From Coriobacteriales bacterium (lineage in GTDB: Bacteria; Actinomycetota; Coriobacteriia; Coriobacteriales; UBA8131), in contig JAIRTN010000123.1 of the NCBI GenBank assembly GCA_031254905.1, positions 1 to 5,797 on the forward strand: 5,797 bases of DNA. Reading direction: 5' to 3'. Both the position numbers and the translations under genes were made by a program. The notes beneath the pieces are model-generated. The model saw only the letters and a list, made by a program, of their open reading frames with translations, ran no database searches and had not been told where the DNA came from. Shown in pieces: positions 1 to 4,495 of the stretch (position 1 is the first letter of the stretch; the number at the start of each line of letters is the position of its first letter).

Positions 1-4
1 GGGG

Positions 5-739
5 TTAGGGGAGGTTGAATTTGAGTTTGATGCGAGTGAGTTTTTCCGTCATGGGCGGGGCGAGAACGACGAGGAAAAACGCCGTCGATGCGCCGTGGAT
101 GGCGTTGAAGGGCAGGCCGGAGACAAGCACGGCAAAAAGGGTTGAGACAGAAGCCGACTCCGAGAACATAAGCATATAGAGAATGTCCACGATAAGCCCG
201 TACATGACGAGGACGGACAGTCCACCGTAGACGCTCAGCATGAGTGTGCGGGCAAAACTCATGCGCTGCGTGCGGGCCAGCATCGCAAGCGTGGTCGCCA
301 CGTCGTTGACGGAGACAACAGCGGGCGACACAACCTCTCCCCCCTCCGCTTCCGCAACGAGCCCTGAGTGCTGAGCGTGGCCTCTGCGGTAGAAAAGGAG
401 GCCCGCAACAAGGCCGACGAGGCCGAAGGCCAGCATCTGAAACGGCGTCCATGGCCCTTGACCGAAGATGAAATTGGAGACAAAGGCGGACATCACGCCG
501 ACCAGAAATCCGCTCTCAGCCCCAAGCGTAACGCCGGTGATGATGACGACGGCAGCAAGGGGCTTAAACTGCGGCAGCATGAAGAAGGCGGTGCGCCCGG
601 CCACGGCCAATGCCGTCATTACGGCCAGCAGCACTATCTCGCGGGCGCGGGGTTTTTTGCCCTCAAAGCGCACAACCATAAGTATGAGAGCCGCAAGGAT
701 GACGCCAAGCGCCAATAGATAATAGTTAGGCGCCGTCAT
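5..739 (-). CDS. ECF transporter S component (substrate-binding membrane subunit), possibly CbrT-like cobalamin type
   Basis: 244 residues, strongly hydrophobic, with likely membrane segments near 6-24, 34-54, 62-91 (two short or one broken), 100-117, 163-190 and 198-228. Small integral membrane proteins of this kind bind a vitamin and associate with EcfT and the ATPases. The region FKPLAAVVIITGVTLG (58-73) followed by FGQGPWTPFQM (92-102) is a motif set I associate from memory with S components of the CbrT-like group, linked to cobalamin; I could not run a search, so no symbol is given. A hydrophilic stretch at about 119-160 separates two membrane segments and looks like an insertion. The ATG at 739 overlaps the ATPase stop as ATGA, with no good Shine-Dalgarno (only GGAC-like sequence), so translation probably depends on coupling to the ATPase gene. 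The TAA at 7-5 ends the gene at the window edge; any terminator would lie outside. Confidence 0.87.
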   Translation of the reverse strand: MTAPNYYLLALGVILAALILMVVRFEGKKPRAREIVLLAVMTALAVAGRTAFFMLPQFKPLAAVVIITGVTLGAESGFLVGVMSAFVSNFIFGQGPWTPFQMLAFGLVGLVAGLLFYRRGHAQHSGLVAEAEGGEVVSPAVVSVNDVATTLAMLARTQRMSFARTLMLSVYGGLSVLVMYGLIVDILYMLMFSESASVSTLFAVLVSGLPFNAIHGASTAFFLVVLAPPMTEKLTRIKLKFNLP

Positions 740-2616
740 AAGGCATCGTCCACATCGCCCGCAACCCCTTCGCTGGCTACGTCGTGCGCGTCGCGCGCCG
801 CCGCGCCGGTAAGGGCGTCTATCAAATCTCTTGTCGTCACCACGTCGGACAGAATGCCGCGCGTCATGCGGTTTGCGGCTGTCGTATAGAAGGCGTTGCC
901 GCTGAAGAACTGCCGCGGGCTGCCTTCGGTAACGACATCACCGTCGAAGAACAGAGCACAGCGGCTTGCGTGGGCGGCACAGAACTCCACATCGTGCGAG
1001 ACCATGACCACGGTAAGCCCGTCTTCGCAGAGACCTTTGAGGATGCTCGCGAATTTCTTTTTATAGAAGGCGTCCATGCCCTTGGTCGGCTCATCGAGAA
1101 ACAGCAGCTTCGGTTCTGAGAGTAGGGCCATCGCAAGCGCCGTCCGCTGCTGCTCGCCGCCGGAGACATCATAGGGGTGATGGGTGAGTATGCCGGCAAT
1201 CTCAGCAATCTCGATGGCCCACGCAAGCCGCGCGTCGCGCCTCTCCTTTGCGATGCCTTTGGGCAGGGCATCGGCCAAATCCTCAATGATGGTATTGTGC
1301 AAAAAGAGCATCTGCGGGTCTTGGGGAAGCACCGCCAAGCCATTCGCGGCCAGCGCGTCTATCCCAACCTTTGTGGGGTCGAGCCCCGCCACACGAATGT
1401 GCCCCCGGTAGGGCCTGAGGGCGCCGGAGAGCACACCCAAAGCCGTCGTTTTGCCGGTGCCGTTGCCACCGACGATGGCTAACAACTCTCCGGGGTAGAC
1501 GGAAAGTTCCATGCCGCGCAACACATCCACATCGTTTTTGGCGTAGCGAAACCAGAGGTCGCGTGCCGTGATGAGCGGCTCTACACTCCCCTTCCTCCCC
1601 TTGTGGGAAAGCCGTCCGAACAAGCGGGCTTTCTCCTCGTCGTCCTGTTGCGTGGCGACTTCTTGAGCGAGTGCCCTGCGCCCGTCATGCTCCAGCTTTG
1701 CCGCGTCCACGAAGCCCTCCAGCCAGCTACGCCCCTCGCGCACGCTGACCGGCACGTCGGGTGCTTCGGGTGTTTCGGGCGAAGTCGCCGCCGATACGGC
1801 CAGCGCCGCCTGCATAGGAGTGGGCATGGCGACGAGCATCGGGCTTTCGGCAGCAACGAGTTTTCTTGCTACGGAAGCGGGAGAGCCGCTTGCCACAAGT
1901 TGACCCGTACTCATCACCATAAGTTTGTCGCAGAGCGGGAGCGCCTCCTCGAGCCGGTGTTCGGAGAGGAGTACTGTCACCCCGAGTTCGCCGTTTGCCC
2001 GGCGGACGGCGGCGAGGAATTCTGAGGCCGCGATGGGGTCGAGTTGGGAGGTTGGCTCGTCTAATACCAGCAGTTTTGGCTGCATGGCCATGACCGCCGC
2101 GAGATTGAGGAGCTGTTTTTGCCCGCCGGAGAGTTCGTCGGTGCGCCGGTGGTACCACTCTTGGATGCCGAAGAAGGAGGCCATTTCGGCCACGCGGAGG
2201 CGGATGTCGCGCTGCGGGAGGCCGAGGCTTTCCAGCCCGAATGCCAGTTCGTGCCAGACTTTGTCGGTGACTATTTGGGTTTCGGGGTTTTGGAGGACGA
2301 AGCCGATGGCTTGGGCTTGCTCGCGCGGGGGTAGCTGCTCGAGCGGGGTTTTGGCGAAGCGGATGGTGCCGGTGCGGGTGCCGGCGGGCGTGAGCGCGGT
2401 CTTGAGGTGGCGCAGGAGCGTGGTTTTGCCGCAGCCGCTGGGGCCACAGAGCACCGCGAAGTCGCCGCGGGCGAGGGTGAAGGTGATGCTGCGGAGGGCG
2501 GGGGTAGCGGCCGGGGGGGCGGCCGTGGTCGCAGCTGGGGGGGCGGGTGCGGGGGCGGAGGTGGCCGGTGATGACGGGTAGGAGAAACTGAGAGATTCGA
2601 CCTCGACGAGCGCCAT
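736..2616 (-). CDS. Fused double ATP-binding subunit of an ECF transporter (EcfA1-EcfA2 type)
   Basis: 626 residues carrying two complete ABC ATPase domains. Domain 1: Walker A GPSGCGKTT (58-66), Q-loop FVLQNPETQ (106-114), signature LSGGQ (162-166), Walker B LLVLDEPTS (182-190, catalytic Glu187), switch His220. Domain 2: Walker A GGNGTGKTT (383-391), Q-loop Gln432, signature VSGGE (484-488), Walker B LLFLDEP (504-510, Glu509), switch His541. All catalytic elements are intact, so both sites should hydrolyse ATP to power import through EcfT and the S component. Unusual parts are an Ala/Pro-rich insertion (15-40) between the FSYP strand and the rest of the first beta sheet, a long interdomain linker (about 250-345), and a 40-residue acidic C-terminus. 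I chose the ATG at 2616 because MALVEVESLSFSYP fits the usual start of this family and GGAGG lies 8 nt upstream. ATGs at 2634 and 2658 are in frame and also plausible (632 or 640 residues). The stop overlaps the S-component start. Confidence 0.92.
   Translation of the reverse strand: MALVEVESLSFSYPSSPATSAPAPAPPAATTAAPPAATPALRSITFTLARGDFAVLCGPSGCGKTTLLRHLKTALTPAGTRTGTIRFAKTPLEQLPPREQAQAIGFVLQNPETQIVTDKVWHELAFGLESLGLPQRDIRLRVAEMASFFGIQEWYHRRTDELSGGQKQLLNLAAVMAMQPKLLVLDEPTSQLDPIAASEFLAAVRRANGELGVTVLLSEHRLEEALPLCDKLMVMSTGQLVASGSPASVARKLVAAESPMLVAMPTPMQAALAVSAATSPETPEAPDVPVSVREGRSWLEGFVDAAKLEHDGRRALAQEVATQQDDEEKARLFGRLSHKGRKGSVEPLITARDLWFRYAKNDVDVLRGMELSVYPGELLAIVGGNGTGKTTALGVLSGALRPYRGHIRVAGLDPTKVGIDALAANGLAVLPQDPQMLFLHNTIIEDLADALPKGIAKERRDARLAWAIEIAEIAGILTHHPYDVSGGEQQRTALAMALLSEPKLLFLDEPTKGMDAFYKKKFASILKGLCEDGLTVVMVSHDVEFCAAHASRCALFFDGDVVTEGSPRQFFSGNAFYTTAANRMTRGILSDVVTTRDLIDALTGAAARDAHDVASEGVAGDVDDAL
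2496..2574 (+). repeat. G-tract cluster encoding the Ala/Pro insertion in ATPase domain 1
   Basis: The plus strand carries G runs at 2496-2498, 2500-2504, 2513-2519 (seven), 2537-2543 (seven), 2545-2547 and 2551-2555. Close spacing gives quadruplex potential on the template strand. The coding strand reads as Ala/Pro-rich residues about 15-40 of the ATPase. Confidence 0.6.
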
Positions 2617-2670
2617 GTGCCTCCCCTCCCTCATATCCTCGACCTCAGCGAACGCCATACGGCATCCTCC
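2617..2670 (-). promoter_or_regulatory. Multiple (apparently duplicated) translation start signals for the ECF ATPase
   Basis: Three in-frame ATGs (2658, 2634, 2616) lie at the ecfT/ATPase junction. The first has GGAGG (2670-2666) with 7-nt spacing. The second overlaps the ecfT stop as ATGA. The third has GGAGG (2629-2625) with 8-nt spacing and a second GGAGG at 3-nt spacing. The peptides after the first and third starts are alike (MAFAEVED and MALVEVES), suggesting the start region was duplicated by 42 nt. Confidence 0.5.
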
Positions 2671-3644
2671 CGAAGCCCCAGAGCAAGCGGAAAGGCGCCG
2701 AGCGCCGTCCACGCAAGCGACAGCAGCGCCGTGGCCGGCCATCCGCCCGTGCCCTGCGTCGTAAAGCGCGGAAAGAAGTCTACGGAGACAAGGCCGGACG
2801 CCACCAGCACCACGCACGCAAGCGCTGCCAGCGCCACAAAGGCGAGTGCTAGCGCGTCGCGGCGGGAGAGGTGGTAGTTGGAATATGCCGTTCGCCTCCC
2901 TGTACCAAAACCGCGGGCGGCCATTGAGTCTGCCGTGTCTACGGCGCCCTCGAGCGCCCAAGTGGTCATCGTGGAGAGTATGGCGAGGCCCTCCTTTGCG
3001 CGGGCGATGAGGGAGGGGGTGGATTTGGAGGGGACGGCGGCGGCAGGGGTGCCAGAGGGGGTGCCAGCGGAGACAGAAGCGGAAGAGGCGACAGAAGCGG
3101 CGGGGGCAGAGGCAGAGGCCAAAACGCGGCGCCTCCCCAAACCCCGGCGGGCGGTGGCGATGCGTTTGGCCTGCGCGGTGTAGCGTGGCACGAGGCGCAG
3201 CGTCATCGAGAGCGCCAGCGCCAGCGCGGGCAGGGCGCGGCCGAGAAGCCAGATGAGTTTGTTGGAGGTCATGATAGCGTTATAGCAATAGAACCACTGG
3301 ATGACCGCACCTATCATCAGCGCCCCAGCGACGCCGTAGATGAGCGACTCGGCGGTTACGGGGTTTTGCGTCCAGAGGTAAAACAGGATGGTGGCGCCGC
3401 GGTGATTGAAGGCCGGGTTGAGTACGGCCGCAAGCGCCATGATGGGGAGCAGGAAGGCGAGCGTGAAGCGCAGGGCCTTGCCGCGGCCCAAGTAGAGGGC
3501 GTAGGCGGTGGCGCAGGCGAAGGAAATGCCGAGCGTTACGGGGTGCATGAAGGCCACCGTAAAGACGGCGACGAAGCCGAAAAACAGAAAGCACGGGGCG
3601 GGGTGAAGGGCCGCAAAGGCGTCGTTTGTATCCCTCTTATTCAT
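2631..3644 (-). CDS. ECF transporter transmembrane coupling protein (EcfT, CbiQ-like)
   Basis: 337 residues. The ATG at 3644 is preceded by AAAGG with 6 nt spacing; an in-frame GTG at 3668 would add eight residues but has no comparable ribosome site. Predicted membrane segments lie near 17-33, 35-52, 58-75, 101-122, 135-150, 263-286 and 305-323. EcfT proteins scaffold the S component and transmit ATPase movements through two coupling helices that end in Ala-Arg-Gly type motifs. Both are visible here: AQAKRIATARRG (157-168) and DSMAARGFG (239-247). EcfT proteins are usually about 260 residues, and much of the excess is an Ala/Ser/Pro-rich stretch at about 174-210, in the cytoplasmic loop between the two motifs. 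The stop codon overlaps one of the candidate starts of the downstream ATPase (ATGA at 2634-2631), supporting one transcript. The family call is firm; the substrate cannot be read from this subunit. Confidence 0.9.
   Translation of the reverse strand: MNKRDTNDAFAALHPAPCFLFFGFVAVFTVAFMHPVTLGISFACATAYALYLGRGKALRFTLAFLLPIMALAAVLNPAFNHRGATILFYLWTQNPVTAESLIYGVAGALMIGAVIQWFYCYNAIMTSNKLIWLLGRALPALALALSMTLRLVPRYTAQAKRIATARRGLGRRRVLASASAPAASVASSASVSAGTPSGTPAAAVPSKSTPSLIARAKEGLAILSTMTTWALEGAVDTADSMAARGFGTGRRTAYSNYHLSRRDALALAFVALAALACVVLVASGLVSVDFFPRFTTQGTGGWPATALLSLAWTALGAFPLALGLREDAVWRSLRSRI
3003..3125 (+). repeat. Purine-rich region with short direct repeats encoding the EcfT loop insertion
   Basis: The plus strand is G/A-rich and contains GGGGTGCCAG at 3046-3055 and 3058-3067, and GACAGAAGCGG at 3072-3082 and 3090-3100. 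Repeat offsets of 12 and 18 nt keep the frame. The coding strand yields the Ala/Ser/Pro-rich cytoplasmic stretch of EcfT, which looks grown by small duplications. Confidence 0.6.
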
Positions 3645-3650
3645 TTTTTT

Positions 3651-3655
3651 CCTTT
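3651..3655 (-). promoter_or_regulatory. Ribosome binding site for ecfT
   Basis: The minus strand reads AAAGG followed by six A residues and ATG at 3644. The A-rich spacer is distinctive in this GC-rich window and favours open mRNA at the start. It supports the ATG over the upstream GTG at 3668. Confidence 0.65.
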
Positions 3656-3672
3656 GTTGGCGCGGCACTTGA

Positions 3673-3694
3673 GGAACTCCGCGGCTGGAGCCCC
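3673..3694 (-). other. Possible intergenic RNA hairpin between the DUF4430 gene and ecfT
   Basis: On the minus strand GGGGCTCC (3694-3687) can pair with GGAGTTCC (3680-3673) across a six-base loop, giving 8 bp with two G-T (G-U) pairs. No T-run follows, so it is not a standard intrinsic terminator. It lies 18 nt upstream of the ecfT ribosome site, in the only real gap in the operon, and could act as an mRNA processing or stability element. Confidence 0.3.
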
Positions 3695-3700
3695 ATGGCC

Positions 3701-4495
3701 TCAGCCCAAGGCATTTTGACCGCCGATGTCCGAGCCCAAATTGCAGGTGTAGCGCCAGACGATTGCGTCGCCGCTGCGCAACGCGTAGGCCGAGCAGCCG
3801 TAGTTGGGATACCAGCCGTTGACCGCGTACATCCAGCCGGATTGCGGCCCGCCGTCGAACTCATAGAGGTTGTCGATGCCCTCGATATAGCGGCTGCTGT
3901 ACAGCGGATTGAAGGACGACTCCATGGGGATGCCCGAGGCGCGGCACTCGCGTTGCAGCACGTCGTAGACCGTTTCGCCCTCGCTGAAGCCCACGGTGCG
4001 CGGCGCCATGATGAGGCCGCGGCCCATCGTGTGGGCCTCTATCGAGAGGGTGACGGTGTTTTGAGGGGGCGGCGGGGGGCTTTCGGAGGGCTGGACGGGG
4101 GTGGGGTTGGAGTTGGGGCTGTTGGAGCTGTTGGGGGTGGATGAGGTCGGGCCCGAATCAGGCTGAGAGCCGCCCAAACCTCCGTTGCCATCGGCTGAAT
4201 CGGAAGCGCTTTTGTCTGACGTGCTTGACGTGTCTGACGTGCCTGACGTGCCTGATGTGCTTGACGTGCCTGATGTGCTTGACGCGCCCGTTGCGCCCGA
4301 TGCGCCCGTTGCACCCGTTGCATCTGACGCACCCAAAGTGGACGACGTATCGGAGAGACGGGCGTCGCTGCCAGAGGCGACGGCCTGCCCGCCTTCGACG
4401 GCAAACAAGGGTGGTATCAGCGCATAGGCACTGATAGCGGCAAAGAGAACGCTGAGAAAAACCAGTATGAGAGTAAAGCGCTTAGACTTAGACAC
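3701..4495 (-). CDS. Exported DUF4430 (transcobalamin beta-domain-like) protein with repetitive linker
   Basis: 264 residues. I chose the GTG at 4495, giving (V)SKSKRFTLI, because AGAAAGG lies 8 nt upstream and a classic signal sequence follows at once: Lys/Arg at 3-6, then a hydrophobic core at about 8-32. An upstream ATG in the same frame would add 45 residues of poor signal-like sequence inside the preceding gene. There is no lipobox cysteine, so the protein is either released or held by an uncleaved N-terminal helix. Residues 36-146 are a Ser/Thr/Gly linker with three-residue periodicity ending in PPPPP. Residues about 147-253 form a DUF4430 domain: FSEGETVYDVL (170-180), SGWMYAVNGWYPNYG (219-233) and SGDAIVWRYT (241-250), with cysteines at 184, 234 and 251. 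This domain family includes the C-terminal beta domain of intrinsic factor/transcobalamin. It probably works with the barrel protein encoded just upstream, which it overlaps by 8 nt; corrinoid as ligand is an inference. Confidence 0.88.
   Translation of the reverse strand: MSKSKRFTLILVFLSVLFAAISAYALIPPLFAVEGGQAVASGSDARLSDTSSTLGASDATGATGASGATGASSTSGTSSTSGTSGTSDTSSTSDKSASDSADGNGGLGGSQPDSGPTSSTPNSSNSPNSNPTPVQPSESPPPPPQNTVTLSIEAHTMGRGLIMAPRTVGFSEGETVYDVLQRECRASGIPMESSFNPLYSSRYIEGIDNLYEFDGGPQSGWMYAVNGWYPNYGCSAYALRSGDAIVWRYTCNLGSDIGGQNALG
4218..4334 (-). repeat. Imperfect 9-bp tandem repeat, 13 units, coding for the Ser/Thr/Gly linker
   Basis: The plus strand shows thirteen consecutive 9-nt units beginning with variants of GACGTGCCT and shifting to GTTGCGCCC-like units at the far end. 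The array is a multiple of three and keeps the frame open. On the coding strand it produces a three-residue rhythm (SGT, SST, then GAT, GAS), part of it with glycine at every third position. It forms the flexible linker between the signal sequence and the DUF4430 domain. Confidence 0.85.

Noticed and set aside
1925..2581. Long open plus-strand frame of 218 codons opposite the ATPase gene
   Set aside because: It is antisense to the well-supported first ABC domain, its translation is Ser/Arg/Ala-rich without motifs, and long antisense frames are expected in GC-rich coding DNA.
2617..2961. Upstream extension of the ATPase frame to a start at 2961 (741 residues)
   Set aside because: The added sequence is Arg/Gly-rich, overlaps the conserved C-terminal region of ecfT, and lies before a family-typical N-terminus with its own Shine-Dalgarno.
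3673..3694. Intrinsic terminator between the DUF4430 gene and ecfT
   Set aside because: A hairpin is possible but contains G-T (G-U) pairs and is followed by mixed sequence, not a T-run on the transcribed strand.
3626..4144. Plus-strand frame of 172 codons across the DUF4430 domain and ecfT start
   Set aside because: It lies opposite strongly conserved DUF4430 motifs, and its protein is Ala/Gly/Val-rich with no recognisable feature.
4185..4427. Plus-strand frame with DVPDVLDVPDV type repeats
   Set aside because: The repeat is simply the 9-bp array of the DUF4430 gene read from the other strand; there is no convincing start context and the real gene has a signal sequence and a recognisable domain.
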